From contig NZ_JACCFK010000001.1 in assembly GCF_013410405.1 (NCBI RefSeq), positions 4,464,001-4,528,000 on the forward strand: a stretch of DNA of 64,000 nucleotides, written 5' to 3'. A model generated the notes under the pieces. The model was not told the DNA's origin. It saw only the letters and a program-made list of their open reading frames with translations, and made no database searches. Positions within the stretch are counted from its first letter, which is position 1; each line of letters begins with the position of its first letter. The position numbers and the translations under genes are program-made. This document shows, in pieces, positions 1 through 11,697 of this stretch. The stretch comes from Amycolatopsis endophytica. Lineage in GTDB: Bacteria > Actinomycetota > Actinomycetes > Mycobacteriales > Pseudonocardiaceae.

Positions 1-1
1 C

Positions 2-2445
<2,444 letters not shown>

Positions 2446-2449
<4 letters not shown>

Positions 2450-3363
2450 CCGTCCCGGACCTCGGAACCGACCGCCTGCGCCTGCGTGGCCTGCACGCCG
2501 CCGACACCGAAGCGGTCGTCCGGGTCTTCGCCGACCCCGCGATGAGCCGGTACTTCGAAGCCGATTTCAGCGACCCGGACCAGTGCCGCGCTTCGATCGC
2601 ACGGCGTCTCACCTACACCGGGCCCGACGGCACCGGCCACTGGGTGATCGAACGCGACGGCACGGTCATCGGGCTCGCGCACCTGCGGCCCTCCGCCGAG
2701 CTTCCCGGTGATCTCATGGAAATCGGGTACTTCCTCGACCGGGCTCACGGCGGGCAGGGACTGGCCACCGAGGCGGCCGCCGCGCTGCTGCGCCACGGAT
2801 TCACCGCACTGGGCCTGCCCGCGGTGTGGGCGCTCATCCACGAGTCCAATGTGGCCAGTCAGAACCTGGCCCGCCGACTCGGTTTCACCGACGTCGGCGG
2901 CGGCGAGCACTACGGCGCGCCCCATCGCGTGTTCGTCGCACTGCCCGGGACCGCGGGCCAGTGGCACCACGTCGAGGTGTGGGTGCCGGACCTGGCCCGC
3001 GCGGAGGCGAGCTTCGGCTGGCTGCTGGGCGAACTCGGCTGGCGCGAACACCAGCGCTGGCCCGGCGGCGTCAGCTGGAAACTCGGCACGGGCTACCTCG
3101 TGGTCGAGCAGTCCCCGGCGCTCACCGGCGACCACCACGACCGCTGCGCGCCCGGGCTCAACCACCTGGCACTGCACGCCGGCCCAGCGGATCGCCTCGA
3201 CGCGCTCGTCACGGCGGCGCGCGACCACGGGTGGCGGGCCCTGTTCGAAGACCGCTACCCGCACGCCGGCGGCGCTGATCATTACGCCGCGTATCTGGAG
3301 AACGCCGACGGCTTCGAGGTCGAACTCGTCGCCGAATCACCGCGGGTCACTCGACCGGGTTAG
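2446..3363 (+). CDS. GNAT N-acetyltransferase fused to a glyoxalase/VOC domain
   Basis: A 305-residue, two-domain protein. Residues about 1-165 are a RimJ/RimL-like GNAT acetyltransferase: it opens [19 protein letters not shown], and the acetyl-CoA loop is [13 protein letters not shown]. Residues about 175-300 are a vicinal-oxygen-chelate domain, with [19 protein letters not shown] and a terminal FEVELVAE supplying His/Glu positions that could bind metal. The substrate is unknown. The ATG overlaps the aroQ stop (ATGA), so it is translated with the aro genes, but nothing in the sequence ties it to shikimate metabolism. Fusion of these two folds is uncommon; there is no internal stop and the linker is only about ten residues. 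Confidence 0.85.
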
Positions 3364-3408
3364 TCACTCTCTACACTGGGCTGGCTGTTGCTGAGGGAAG
3401 GACCGACG

Positions 3409-4917
3409 GTGGCGATGCGTGAGGTGCTCGGCGGGATGCTGGCCGCGGTGCTGGCCGTCACCGCGCTGGCCGGGTGCACCGGCAGCGTCCCGCCCCAGGC
3501 CGAGGGCTCCCAGGGCGGCGTGATCGGTGGCGCCCCGCCGGAAACCACCACGACCTCGCCCGGCGCGGTCCAGTTGCAGACCGGCTCGCCGCGGGAAAGC
3601 CCCGGCGTCGTCGCGGCGGGCGGCCCCGGCGCGCCCTACAACTACGGCCCGACGCTGATGTCCGACGGCGCCACGACCCGGATGTGGTGGTGCAGCCAGG
3701 ACCCGGCCGCGCTGCCACCGGGCGACGACATCCTCTACGCCCAGGCCGGCTCCCCGGACGGCCCGTTCACCGGTCCCGGCGGTGGGGTGCCGCCCGCGGC
3801 ACTGTCCGGCAACCCCGGACAGTTCGACGGGGTGCACGCGTGCGACCCGTCGGTGATCCGCGTCGACGGGACCTACTACCTGTACTACACGGGTGCCGCG
3901 GGCGATCACGCGCTCGGCAACTCGATCGGCCTCGCGACCAGCACCGACGGCATCACCTGGCAGCGCGTCAACGGCGGCAGGCCGATCGTCGACCCGGCAC
4001 ACGACACCCACCGCGACAACCTCTACGGCGCCGGGCAGCCCGCCGTCGTGTACCTCGACGGCTGGTTCTACCTGATGTTCACCGACACCACCGGCCTCGG
4101 CGCGGGCTGGAACGGTGCCGGGCAGTTCGTGCTCCGCTCGACCGACCCCACCTTCGCGAGCGGCGTGGAAGCGCTGGGAGAGGCCGGATTCGCGGCGGTC
4201 GCAAGCACCGTCACCCCGCGCACGAAGTCGCTGGTCGACGCGTTCAGCGCCGACCTGATGTGGATCGACGCCCTCGACGCGTGGGCCATCGCGCACGAGA
4301 CCGCGGACGGCACCACGGTCACCTTCTGGGACCGCGACTTCGTCCGCTCCCCGTACCGGCCGCTGCTGATCCCGGGGGCGTGGCGGGAGGGGCCGGGCCT
4401 GGTCCGGCAGCCGGACGGGCACGCCCCGGTGTCGGCGACCGATCCGTGCGGGCGCGTGCCGCTGGACGTCGTGCGCGCGACCGTGACCGGTGAAGCCAAC
4501 GCGCCGACCGACCTGCGGCGGTTCGGACTGGACATCGTCGGCGTCGACGCCTGCGCCGATCCGCAGCGGGCGCTGACCATCCTCGACGGGTTCGCGGTGC
4601 CCTCGCCGGTGCGGACGATGGACCTGGTCGTCTCCGGGCAGGTGGTGCGCGTCGACCGCCGCTCGGTGGCGCGGGAACTCGCCGACCACGTGCTCGACCG
4701 CCGCCCGGACGTGATGGACCGGTTCCCGGTCGCGGCGCGGCTGGAGTCCGGGACGCGTGCGCTCGCGGCCGACGGCCTTGGCCTCGGTTTCCTGCTGGAC
4801 GACGGCCGGCTCTACCCGGTGCGCGAGCCCGGCGCGGTCACCGCCAACGGCTCCTCGACGGAGGACGTGACACCGGCGCGGTGGCGTGGCTTCCCGGCGG
4901 GTCCGGCGCTGGGCTGA
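3409..4917 (+). CDS. Secreted lipoprotein with GH43-like beta-propeller
   Basis: About 502 residues. A hydrophobic signal segment ends in the lipobox LAGC within the first 30 residues, then comes a Pro/Thr-rich linker, so the protein should be lipid-anchored outside the membrane. The body has repeated beta-propeller motifs of the GH43/GH117 superfamily, notably CDPSVIRVDGTYYLYYTGA and WFYLMFTDTTGLGAGW. A glycan-related role is plausible; the substrate is unknown and I cannot place the catalytic acids with certainty. Start choice: the GTG at 3409 lies 7 nt after GGGAAGG (3395-3401). An ATG at 3415 is the alternative, and the TTG at 3388 is less likely. It appears monocistronic. Confidence 0.75.
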   Translation: MAMREVLGGMLAAVLAVTALAGCTGSVPPQAEGSQGGVIGGAPPETTTTSPGAVQLQTGSPRESPGVVAAGGPGAPYNYGPTLMSDGATTRMWWCSQDPAALPPGDDILYAQAGSPDGPFTGPGGGVPPAALSGNPGQFDGVHACDPSVIRVDGTYYLYYTGAAGDHALGNSIGLATSTDGITWQRVNGGRPIVDPAHDTHRDNLYGAGQPAVVYLDGWFYLMFTDTTGLGAGWNGAGQFVLRSTDPTFASGVEALGEAGFAAVASTVTPRTKSLVDAFSADLMWIDALDAWAIAHETADGTTVTFWDRDFVRSPYRPLLIPGAWREGPGLVRQPDGHAPVSATDPCGRVPLDVVRATVTGEANAPTDLRRFGLDIVGVDACADPQRALTILDGFAVPSPVRTMDLVVSGQVVRVDRRSVARELADHVLDRRPDVMDRFPVAARLESGTRALAADGLGLGFLLDDGRLYPVREPGAVTANGSSTEDVTPARWRGFPAGPALG

Positions 4918-4923
4918 GATTCC

Positions 4924-5421
4924 TCAGTCCCCGGCGGCGCGGTGACGGGGCGTGGGCCGCGGGCGCGCGCTGGGACGCGGACGCCGGGGCGCCGTCCGGT
5001 CGTCCTCGGGCTCTTCGGGTCCGCCGGGGCGCTTGAGCCGCCCGCCGACGAACAGGCCGAGCCCGGCCGGGACCAGAACCAGCAGCGCGGTGAACGCGGC
5101 GCCACCGGACACCGCGGGCCACAGCTCGGTCGCGCCGGTCCGGTCGACGAACAGGGCGCGCCCGATCACGTACAGCACCCCCGACACCGGCCCGGCGACC
5201 AGCGCCGCGATGAACCACGTGCGGCCCGCCTCCTCGCGGCGCGTCCACGCGTCCAGCGCGCTCCACAGCGCCGCGGCGCCCACCAGCAGCGCGATCACCG
5301 CGATCCGGGTCGTCGTCAGGCCCGTCGGGTCATAGACCGTCGCCTTGGCGAGCGCGATCTCCGCGATCGCGTGCAGCACCGCCATGCCGAGCCCGCGAAC
5401 CAGCCAGGACCGAAACACCAT
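4924..5421 (-). CDS. Small membrane protein, B-4DMT transporter-like
   Basis: A 165-residue protein with four predicted membrane helices (near residues 10-25, 38-56, 70-88 and 102-125) and a basic, Pro/Arg-rich cytoplasmic tail. The size and position match the conserved actinobacterial membrane gene that sits between the aro genes and pepQ (Rv2536 in M. tuberculosis as I recall), which databases call a B-4DMT family transporter. No substrate can be proposed. A GAGG ribosome site lies 8 nt before the ATG. It is divergent from pepQ across only 33 bp. Confidence 0.7.
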   Translation of the reverse strand: MVFRSWLVRGLGMAVLHAIAEIALAKATVYDPTGLTTTRIAVIALLVGAAALWSALDAWTRREEAGRTWFIAALVAGPVSGVLYVIGRALFVDRTGATELWPAVSGGAAFTALLVLVPAGLGLFVGGRLKRPGGPEEPEDDRTAPRRPRPSARPRPTPRHRAAGD

Positions 5422-5442
5422 TCACCCATCCTCACACCGCAC

Positions 5443-5448
5443 TAAGCT
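5443..5448 (+). promoter_or_regulatory. -10 box of pepQ, leaderless
   Basis: TAAGCT lies 6 nt before the GTG start of pepQ, and no Shine-Dalgarno sequence is present. The transcript would begin at or next to the start codon. Confidence 0.5.
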
Positions 5449-5454
5449 GCCACT

Positions 5455-6552
5455 GTGCCCGACCTCCACGCCGCCCGGCGCGACGCCCTGCGCTCCCTGC
5501 TCAACGAGTCCGGCGTCGACGCGTTGCTCGTCACCGACCTGCTCAACGTCCGCTACCTGACCGGTTTCACCGGGTCCAACGCCGCGCTGCTGGTCCACGG
5601 CGGGGGAGAGGACCGCACGCTCTTCTGCACCGACGGCCGCTACACCACCCAGGCCGGGGCCGAGGTGCCCGACCTGGAGCGCGTGATCGACCGCGAATCC
5701 GCCCCCGCGCTACTGGACCGGGCGAGCACGCAGGCCGCCGCGCACCGGCGCACCGGCTTCGAGAGCCAGCACGTCAGCGTGGAGGCCCACGATCTGCTCG
5801 CCCGCCACGCCGGGGGCGTCGAGCTGATCCGCGCGCCCGGTCTGGTCGAACAGCTGCGGCTGGTCAAGGACGAAAGCGAGATCGAGGCACTGCGCATGGC
5901 CTGCGCGGCCGCCGACCGCGCGCTGGCGGGCCTGCTGGAGCACGGCGGCATCCGGCCGGGCCGCACCGAGCTCGACGTCGCCCGTGATCTGGAGAACCGG
6001 ATGCTCGACCACGGCTCGTCGGGGCCGTCGTTCGAGTCGATCGTCGCGTCCGGGCCGAACTCGGCGATCCCGCACCACCGTCCCACCGGTCGCGTCCTGC
6101 GGGCCGGTGACCTCGTCAAGCTCGACTTCGGCGCGACCGTCGACGGCTACCACTCCGATATGACCCGCACCGTCGTGCTCGGCCGTCCCGCGGACTGGCA
6201 GGAGGACCTGTACGAGCTGGTCCGGCGCTCGCAGCAGGGCGGGCTGGACGCCGCGCTGGACGGGCGGGAACTGGCCGAGGTGGACCGGGCCGCGCGGAGC
6301 GTGATCGAGGACGGCGGGCACGGCGAGGAGTTCTCGCACGGCCTCGGCCACGGCGTCGGGCTGGAGGTCCACGAGGCACCGAGGCTCGCGGGAAACGTCG
6401 CCGGTACACTGTCCGCTGGCATGACGGTCACCGTGGAACCTGGCGTCTACCTCGCCGGCCGCGGTGGCGTGCGCATCGAGGACACGCTGGTCGTGCGGGA
6501 CGCCGCTCCCGAACTCCTCACCCTGAGCAGCAAGGAACTCGTGGTCGTCTGA
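5455..6552 (+). CDS. pepQ: Xaa-Pro aminopeptidase / M24 metallopeptidase
   Basis: A 365-residue M24 peptidase that removes residues next to proline. The N-terminal creatinase-like domain spans about residues 1-125 and the pita-bread catalytic domain the rest. All five metal ligands are visible: two Asp in KLDFGATVDGYHSDMT, His in GHGVGLEVHEAP, Glu in TVEPGVY, and Glu in GGVRIEDT. There is no ribosome site before the GTG; a TAAGCT -10 six bases upstream suggests leaderless translation. It heads the pepQ-efp-nusB group, an order conserved in actinobacteria. Confidence 0.92.
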   Translation: MPDLHAARRDALRSLLNESGVDALLVTDLLNVRYLTGFTGSNAALLVHGGGEDRTLFCTDGRYTTQAGAEVPDLERVIDRESAPALLDRASTQAAAHRRTGFESQHVSVEAHDLLARHAGGVELIRAPGLVEQLRLVKDESEIEALRMACAAADRALAGLLEHGGIRPGRTELDVARDLENRMLDHGSSGPSFESIVASGPNSAIPHHRPTGRVLRAGDLVKLDFGATVDGYHSDMTRTVVLGRPADWQEDLYELVRRSQQGGLDAALDGRELAEVDRAARSVIEDGGHGEEFSHGLGHGVGLEVHEAPRLAGNVAGTLSAGMTVTVEPGVYLAGRGGVRIEDTLVVRDAAPELLTLSSKELVVV

Positions 6553-6588
6553 CGCGGCCCGATCGGAAACAGGAGAACTGGACAACCC

Positions 6589-7146
6589 GTGGCCACCACC
6601 AACGACCTCAAGAACGGCCTGGTGCTGAACCTCGACGGACAGCTCTGGTCCGTCGTGAACTTCCAGCACGTCAAGCCGGGCAAGGGTGGCGCCTTCGTGC
6701 GCACCACGCTCAAGCACGTGCTGACCGGCAAGGTGGTGGACAAGACCTTCAACGCGGGCACCAAGGTCGACACCGCGACGGTGGACCGCCGCACCATGAC
6801 CTACCTGTACAACGACGGGTCGGACTTCGTCTTCATGGACGGCGAGACCTACGACCAGATCACGGTGCCGCGGGAGATCGTCGGCGACGGCGCGAACTAC
6901 CTGCTGGAGAACACCGAGGTCCAGGTCGCGATCCACGAGGAGGTGCCGCTCTACGTCGAGCTGCCCACCTCGGTCGAGCTGGTCGTCCAGCACACCGACC
7001 CGGGCCTGCAGGGTGACCGCTCCACCGGCGGCACCAAGCCGGCCACGCTGGAGACCGGCGCCGAGATCCAGGTGCCGCTGTTCCTGAGCACCGGTGCCAA
7101 GGTCAAGGTCGACACCCGCGACGGCCGTTACCTGGGCAGGGCCTAG
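6589..7146 (+). CDS. efp: Elongation factor P
   Basis: EF-P (185 aa) rescues ribosomes stalled at polyproline. It has the KOW-like N-terminal domain and two OB domains. The tip loop KPGKGGAF places Lys32 at the position modified in other bacteria. AGGAGAA at 6571-6577 precedes the GTG start. The gene is 36 nt after pepQ and 1 nt before nusB, consistent with one transcript. Confidence 0.97.
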   Translation: MATTNDLKNGLVLNLDGQLWSVVNFQHVKPGKGGAFVRTTLKHVLTGKVVDKTFNAGTKVDTATVDRRTMTYLYNDGSDFVFMDGETYDQITVPREIVGDGANYLLENTEVQVAIHEEVPLYVELPTSVELVVQHTDPGLQGDRSTGGTKPATLETGAEIQVPLFLSTGAKVKVDTRDGRYLGRA

Positions 7147-7147
7147 G

Positions 7148-7600
7148 TTGTCCGACTCCCCAGCTCCCCGGCGCGGCGGTCAGCCCGGCCGTCGTGCTCT
7201 CCGCAGGCGCGCCGTCGAGATCCTGTACGAGGCCGCCCAGCGTTCACTCGATCCGGTGACGTTGCTGGCGGACCGGGTGGGCTCGACCGACGCCGACCCG
7301 GTCGGCGACTACACGATCTCGCTCGTCGAGGGCGTGACGGCGAACCGCGAGCGCATCGACGAGCTGCTGGCCGAGCACGCGCACGGCTGGTCCGTGGACC
7401 GCATGCCGCCGGTCGACCTGTCCGTGCTGCGGGTGGGTGTCTACGAGCTGCTGTGGGCGGCCGACGTGCCGGACCCGGTGGCGATCGACGAGGCGGTCGG
7501 CCTGGCCCGCGAGCTGTCCACCGATGATTCGCCGCGGTTCGTCAACGGCGTGCTGGGCCGGATCGGCACGATCGCGGACCGCATCCGCGCGGTTCTCTAG
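7148..7600 (+). CDS. nusB: Transcription antitermination protein NusB
   Basis: NusB (150 aa) binds boxA RNA with S10 and supports rRNA antitermination. It is an all-helical protein with the family motifs RRRAVEILYEA near the N-terminus, LSVLRVGVYELLW, and PRFVNGVLGRI near the C-terminus. The only plausible start in frame is the TTG at 7148, one base after the efp stop; no ATG or GTG occurs until well inside the fold. A GGGCAGGG-like ribosome site sits in the end of efp. The gene ends at a strong terminator shared with convergent bldD. Confidence 0.93.
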   Translation: MSDSPAPRRGGQPGRRALRRRAVEILYEAAQRSLDPVTLLADRVGSTDADPVGDYTISLVEGVTANRERIDELLAEHAHGWSVDRMPPVDLSVLRVGVYELLWAADVPDPVAIDEAVGLARELSTDDSPRFVNGVLGRIGTIADRIRAVL

Positions 7601-7610
7601 AGCACAGCAG

Positions 7611-7645
7611 AAAGGCCCGGCGCGCGGAGACCGCGCCGGGCTTTT
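7611..7645. terminator. Bidirectional terminator between nusB and bldD
   Basis: A 10-bp perfect GC stem (GCCCGGCGCG, 7615-7624, with 7632-7641) encloses a 7-nt loop. It is flanked by AAAG on the left and TTTT on the right, so it has an A/T tract on either strand. It sits between the convergent nusB and bldD stops. Confidence 0.85.
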
Positions 7646-7661
7646 CGCTGCTCAGAGGTCT

Positions 7662-8150
7662 TTAGTCCTCCTTGGCGGGACGCGCTTCGGGAGGCAGAAC
7701 GCCCCAGTCGATGAGCTGCTCGGTCAGCTCGCCGGGGGTCATGTCGTAGATGATGGCCAGCGACCGCAGGTCCTCGGTGCGGATGGAGAGCACCTTGCCG
7801 TTGTAGTCGCCGCGCTGGCTCTGGATGGTGGCGGCGTAGCGGGCGAGCGGGCCGACCTTCTCGGCGGGCAGCTGCTGGAGCCGCTCCAGGTTGATGACGA
7901 TCTTGGTGGCGGGTTCGGCGCCGGACGGTACCCGGCCCTCGGGCAGCAGTTCGACCACCGGCACGCCGTAGAAGTCGGCCAGCTCGGCCAGCTTCTGCAC
8001 GGTCACGGCACGGTCGCCACGTTCGTAGGAACCGACCACGACGGCCTTCCACCGTCCCCCGGACTTCTGCTCGACCCCGTGCAGGGACAGGCCCTGCTGC
8101 TGGCGGATCCCGCGGAGCTTCGCCCCGAGCGCCTTGGCGTAATCGCCCAT
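7662..8150 (-). CDS. bldD: Developmental master regulator BldD
   Basis: BldD (162 aa) represses sporulation genes when a c-di-GMP tetramer joins two C-terminal domains. The N-terminal XRE-type helix-turn-helix covers about residues 1-75 ([20 protein letters not shown], then YERGDR). The C-terminal domain keeps the c-di-GMP signature RGD-X8-RxxD exactly: RGD at 113-115 and RTED at 124-127. The location between nusB and pyrR is the same as in Streptomyces. A GGAGA ribosome site precedes the ATG, and a BldD-type box overlaps the promoter, consistent with autorepression. Confidence 0.95.
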   Translation of the reverse strand: MGDYAKALGAKLRGIRQQQGLSLHGVEQKSGGRWKAVVVGSYERGDRAVTVQKLAELADFYGVPVVELLPEGRVPSGAEPATKIVINLERLQQLPAEKVGPLARYAATIQSQRGDYNGKVLSIRTEDLRSLAIIYDMTPGELTEQLIDWGVLPPEARPAKED

Positions 8151-8213
8151 CTGGTGGTTCTCCGTTTCCTCGCCCAGTCGGTCTCATGGGCCGCCGGGGA
8201 ACTGCCGAGTTGA

Positions 8214-8254
8214 ACACTCAGAGTAATGGTTACGCATTGTCGTCACCAGGTCAA
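8214..8254 (-). promoter_or_regulatory. bldD promoter with BldD box
   Basis: On the minus strand, TTGACC (8254-8249) is followed after about 16-17 nt by TAACCAT (8232-8226) as -35/-10. Directly downstream is the palindrome ACTCTGAGT (core 8216-8224), which fits the published BldD consensus core ACnC(A/T)GnGT. A BldD dimer here would block initiation. Confidence 0.6.
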
Positions 8255-8303
8255 GAACATGATGCCTCTCGCACCACCCGGACGGCTGAACGGCATCGCC
8301 TGT

Positions 8304-8309
8304 TAGCAT
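8304..8309 (+). promoter_or_regulatory. -10 box for the pyr operon
   Basis: TAGCAT fits the actinobacterial TAnnnT -10. It would start a leader of about 70 nt ahead of pyrR that includes the PyrR-binding element. I see no convincing -35. Confidence 0.4.
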
Positions 8310-8342
8310 CGGGGAGGTTTCCTCGGCAAGCAGGAGATCGAC

Positions 8343-8380
8343 GTCCTTTAAGGACCCGTCCGGTGAGGCGGGGAAGGAGT
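8343..8380 (+). promoter_or_regulatory. PyrR-binding RNA element covering the pyrR ribosome site
   Basis: The leader contains, in order, TTTAA (8347-8351), GTCCGGTGAGGC (8358-8369) and GGGGAAGGAG (8370-8379). These match the conserved parts of the PyrR-binding loop known from Bacillus and mycobacteria (TTTAA, GTCCnGnGAGGC, AAGG). The element runs into the Shine-Dalgarno of pyrR, and there is no terminator hairpin. UMP-bound PyrR would therefore block translation, the mode described for mycobacteria. Confidence 0.75.
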
Positions 8381-8385
8381 CCGCT

Positions 8386-8976
8386 GTGGCGTCACGCCCT
8401 CGTGACGCGGCAGCACCAGGTGGCGAGCGTGAGCTGCTCTCCGCCGGTGATGTCGCGCGCACCATCGCCCGGATGGCCCACCAGGTCATCGAGAAGACCG
8501 CCCTCGGCGGCGGCCCGGGCGCACCACCCGTTCTCCTGGGCATCCCGACCCGGGGCACCTCGCTGGCCACGCGGCTGGCCGAGCGCGTCGCCGAGTTCTC
8601 CGGCGTCGAACCGCCCACCGGGGCCCTGGACATCACCCTCTACCGCGACGACCTGCGCCGCCGTCCCACGCGGCCGCTCGCGGACACCTCCCTGCCCGAC
8701 ACCGGTATCGACGACCGTGTCGTCATCCTGGTCGACGACGTGCTGTTCTCCGGCCGGACCGTGCGCGCGGCGCTGGACGCCCTGCGCGACCACGGCCGTC
8801 CGCGCGCCGTGCAGCTGGCCGTCCTGGTCGACCGCGGGCACCGCGAGTTCCCGATCCGGGCCGATTACGTGGGCAAGAACATCCCGACCGCCCGCGCCGA
8901 GGACGTCGCCGTCCTGCTGTCCGAAGTGGATGGGCGCGACGCGGTGCTGCTGCGCGAGGGGGAAGCGAAGGCATGA
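8386..8976 (+). CDS. pyrR: Pyrimidine operon regulator / uracil phosphoribosyltransferase PyrR
   Basis: PyrR (196 aa) is an RNA-binding attenuation protein with weak UPRTase activity. It has a type I phosphoribosyltransferase fold with the PRPP loop [18 protein letters not shown], plus [15 protein letters not shown] and [11 protein letters not shown]. The GTG at 8386 follows GGGGAAGGAG at 6-nt spacing; this ribosome site is part of the PyrR-binding leader. It is the first gene of pyrR-pyrB-pyrC-(PH)-carA-carB-pyrF, and its stop overlaps the pyrB ATG. Confidence 0.95.
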   Translation: MASRPRDAAAPGGERELLSAGDVARTIARMAHQVIEKTALGGGPGAPPVLLGIPTRGTSLATRLAERVAEFSGVEPPTGALDITLYRDDLRRRPTRPLADTSLPDTGIDDRVVILVDDVLFSGRTVRAALDALRDHGRPRAVQLAVLVDRGHREFPIRADYVGKNIPTARAEDVAVLLSEVDGRDAVLLREGEAKA

Positions 8977-9905
8977 AGCACCTGCTGGCCACCGAAGGCC
9001 TCGACCCCGACCTGGCGACCGCGGTGCTGGACACCGCCGACGGTCTCAAGCGCACGCTGCTCGGCCGCGAGGTCCGCAAGCTGCCGACGTTGCGCGGCCG
9101 CACCGTCATCACCATGTTCTACGAGAACTCCACCCGGACCAGGGTCTCCTTCGAGATCGCCGGGAAGTGGATGAGCGCCGACGTGGTGAACGTCTCCGCC
9201 GGCGGCAGCTCGGTCGGCAAGGGGGAGTCGCTGCGGGACACCGCGCTGACCCTGTCCGCCGCGGGCGCCGACTGCGTCATCGTCCGCCACCCGGCCTCGG
9301 GCGCGGCGCAGCGCCTGGCCGGCTGGCTGGAGGGCACCGGCACCTCGGTCGTCAACGCGGGCGACGGTATGCACGAGCACCCCACGCAGGCGCTGCTCGA
9401 CGCGGCCACCCTGCGGGAACGGCTCGGCGGCATCAAGGACCGGCGGGTCGCCATCGTCGGCGACGTGCTGCACAGCCGGGTCGCTCGCTCCAACATCCAC
9501 CTGCTGTCCGCGCTCGGCGCCGAAGTGGTGCTGATCGCCCCGCCGACGCTGCTGCCCGCCGGGGCCGGTGCGCTGCCGGTGACCGTGTCGCACGACCTGG
9601 ACGCCGAACTGCCCGCCCTGGACGCCGTGATGATGTTGCGGGTGCAGGCCGAGCGGATGCACGGCGGGTTCTTCCCGTCGGCCCGCGAGTACTCGATCGC
9701 CTACGGCCTGAACGAGGCGCGGACGCGGCTGCTGCCCGAACACGCGGTGGTGCTGCACCCCGGCCCGATGCTGCGCGGCATGGAGATCTCCTCCGCGGTC
9801 GCCGACGCGCCGTCCGCGGCGATCACCGAACAGGTCCGCAACGGGGTGCACGTGCGGATGGCCGTCCTGTACCACCTGCTGGCCGGAGAGGAAGACGCGA
9901 AGTGA
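8973..9905 (+). CDS. pyrB: Aspartate carbamoyltransferase catalytic subunit
   Basis: ATCase (310 aa) joins carbamoyl phosphate and aspartate. The carbamoyl-phosphate loop STRTR is at residues 53-57, HPTQALLD near 135, and the C-terminal [11 protein letters not shown] loop is intact. No regulatory pyrI partner is adjacent, as in other actinobacteria, where PyrB partners with dihydroorotase. It starts in an ATGA overlap with pyrR and ends in a GTGA overlap with pyrC. Confidence 0.96.
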   Translation: MKHLLATEGLDPDLATAVLDTADGLKRTLLGREVRKLPTLRGRTVITMFYENSTRTRVSFEIAGKWMSADVVNVSAGGSSVGKGESLRDTALTLSAAGADCVIVRHPASGAAQRLAGWLEGTGTSVVNAGDGMHEHPTQALLDAATLRERLGGIKDRRVAIVGDVLHSRVARSNIHLLSALGAEVVLIAPPTLLPAGAGALPVTVSHDLDAELPALDAVMMLRVQAERMHGGFFPSAREYSIAYGLNEARTRLLPEHAVVLHPGPMLRGMEISSAVADAPSAAITEQVRNGVHVRMAVLYHLLAGEEDAK

Positions 9906-11191
9906 ACCAGGTACTGATCAAGGGCGCCCGGCTCTACGGCGAGGGCGACCCGGTGGACGTCCTGGTCACCGGCGGCACCATCGCCGAGGTCGGCGAGGTC
10001 GACGTGCCCGAGGGCGCCGAAGTCATCGAGGCGGCGGGCCAGGTGCTGCTGCCCGGCTTCGTCGACCTGCACACCCACCTGCGTGAACCGGGCCGCGAGG
10101 ACACCGAGACGATCGAGACCGGCTCGGCCGCCGCCGCGGTCGGCGGGTACACCGCCGTCTTCGCGATGGCCAACACCGACCCGGTCGCCGACAACTCGGT
10201 GATCGTCGAGCACGTGTGGCGCCGGGGCCGCGAGACCGGCCTGGTCGACGTGCACCCGGTCGGCGCCGTGACCGTCGGCCTCAAGGGCGAGCGGCTGGCC
10301 GAGCTGGGCACCATGGCGAAGTCGGCGGCGGGCGTGCGGGTGTTCTCCGACGACGGCCACTGCGTGCACGATCCGCTCATCATGCGCCGCGCGCTGGAGT
10401 ACTCGACCGCGCTGGACGTGGTGATCGCGCAGCACGCCGAGGAGCCGCGGCTGACCGTCGGCGCGCAGGCCCACGAGGGCGAGCAGGCATCGCGGCTGGG
10501 CTACGCGGGATGGCCCGCCTCGGCCGAGGAGTCGATCGTCGCGCGCGACTGCATCCTCGCCCGGCACGCCGGTGCGCGCCTGCACGTGTGCCACGTCTCG
10601 ACCGCCGGGACCGCCGATGTGCTGCGCTGGGCGAAGGATCGAGGCACCCGCGTCTCCGCCGAGGTCACCCCGCACCACCTGCTGCTCACCGACGAGCGCC
10701 TGGACACCTACGACCCGGTGAACAAGGTCAACCCGCCGCTGCGGGGAGGCACCGACGTGGAGAAGCTGCGCGCCGCGCTGGCCGAGGGCGTCATCGACTG
10801 CGTCGCCACCGACCACGCCCCGCACGCGCCGCAGGACAAGGACTGCGAGTGGGCGGCGGCCCGGCCCGGCATGCTCGGCCTGCAGACCGCGCTGTCCGTC
10901 GTCGCCGCGACCATGGTCGAAACCGGACTCCTGGACTGGCGCGGCGTGGCGAAGGTCATGAGCGAGCGCCCCGCCGAGATCGCCGGGCTGCCCGACCAGG
11001 GACGGCCGCTCGCCGTGGGCGAACCCGCCAACCTCGCGCTGGTCGACCCGGGCGCACAATGGACCGTGCGGGGGGCGGAGCTGGCCAGCCTCGCCGCCAA
11101 CACCCCGTACGAGGGAATGCGGTTGCCCGCCGTGGTGACCGCGACGCTGCTGCGCGGGCGCGTGACGGCCCGCGAAGGGAAGATCTGCTGA
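9902..11191 (+). CDS. pyrC: Dihydroorotase
   Basis: Dihydroorotase (429 aa) cyclises carbamoyl aspartate. It is an amidohydrolase TIM barrel: the HxH metal pair is in [14 protein letters not shown] (His57 and His59), further ligands are in QHAEE and CHVST, and the catalytic DHAPH motif lies near residue 305. The GTG start overlaps the pyrB stop, and the TGA overlaps the next ATG by one base. Length and motifs fit the class I enzymes of actinobacteria. Confidence 0.95.
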   Translation: MNQVLIKGARLYGEGDPVDVLVTGGTIAEVGEVDVPEGAEVIEAAGQVLLPGFVDLHTHLREPGREDTETIETGSAAAAVGGYTAVFAMANTDPVADNSVIVEHVWRRGRETGLVDVHPVGAVTVGLKGERLAELGTMAKSAAGVRVFSDDGHCVHDPLIMRRALEYSTALDVVIAQHAEEPRLTVGAQAHEGEQASRLGYAGWPASAEESIVARDCILARHAGARLHVCHVSTAGTADVLRWAKDRGTRVSAEVTPHHLLLTDERLDTYDPVNKVNPPLRGGTDVEKLRAALAEGVIDCVATDHAPHAPQDKDCEWAAARPGMLGLQTALSVVAATMVETGLLDWRGVAKVMSERPAEIAGLPDQGRPLAVGEPANLALVDPGAQWTVRGAELASLAANTPYEGMRLPAVVTATLLRGRVTAREGKIC

Positions 11192-11697
11192 TGGACCGGT
11201 TGCTGCTCACCCTGCTGGTGTTCGCCTGCTTCCTGCTCGGCCTGTGGGCCATGCGACGAAGCTGGCGGCGGCGCGCCCGGTCGCAGAGCGCCGTGCTGCC
11301 GCCGTTCCCGCGGACCCCGGAAGAGCCCGGCGCCGAGGTGCTGCCGGAGACCAAGGGCCTGTACGTGAGCACCACCACGGCAGGCGACTGGCAGGACCGG
11401 ATCGTCACGCGCGGGGTCGGCCTGCGCGGACGGGCGGTGCTGCGGCTCTACCCGTCCGGCGTCGAGATCGACCGGGCGGGCGCGCCCGGGTTCTTCATCC
11501 CCCGTGAGTCCATTGTGGAGGTCAAACGCGCGAGCGGGATCGCCGGGAAGGTGATGGGTACCGACAGCCTCATCGTCATCACCTGGCGTCTCGGCGAGAA
11601 GGAGCTGGACACCGGCTTCCGCGGCGACGACCTCGACGTCTATCCACAGTGGATCAAAAGCTTGTCGGAACGAGAGATCAAGGGAGGAGCCCAGTGA
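11191..11697 (+). CDS. Membrane-anchored PH-like protein of the pyr operon
   Basis: A 168-residue protein with one N-terminal membrane helix (about residues 4-22), a basic RRSWRRRAR stop-transfer stretch, and a C-terminal PH-like beta domain (about 55-160, including GRAVLRLYPSGVEIDR). Its place between pyrC and carA is the same as that of Rv1382 in M. tuberculosis, so it is a conserved passenger of the operon. No function is known; it may be a membrane-side scaffold. It overlaps both neighbours by 1-4 bp. Confidence 0.8.
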   Translation: MDRLLLTLLVFACFLLGLWAMRRSWRRRARSQSAVLPPFPRTPEEPGAEVLPETKGLYVSTTTAGDWQDRIVTRGVGLRGRAVLRLYPSGVEIDRAGAPGFFIPRESIVEVKRASGIAGKVMGTDSLIVITWRLGEKELDTGFRGDDLDVYPQWIKSLSEREIKGGAQ

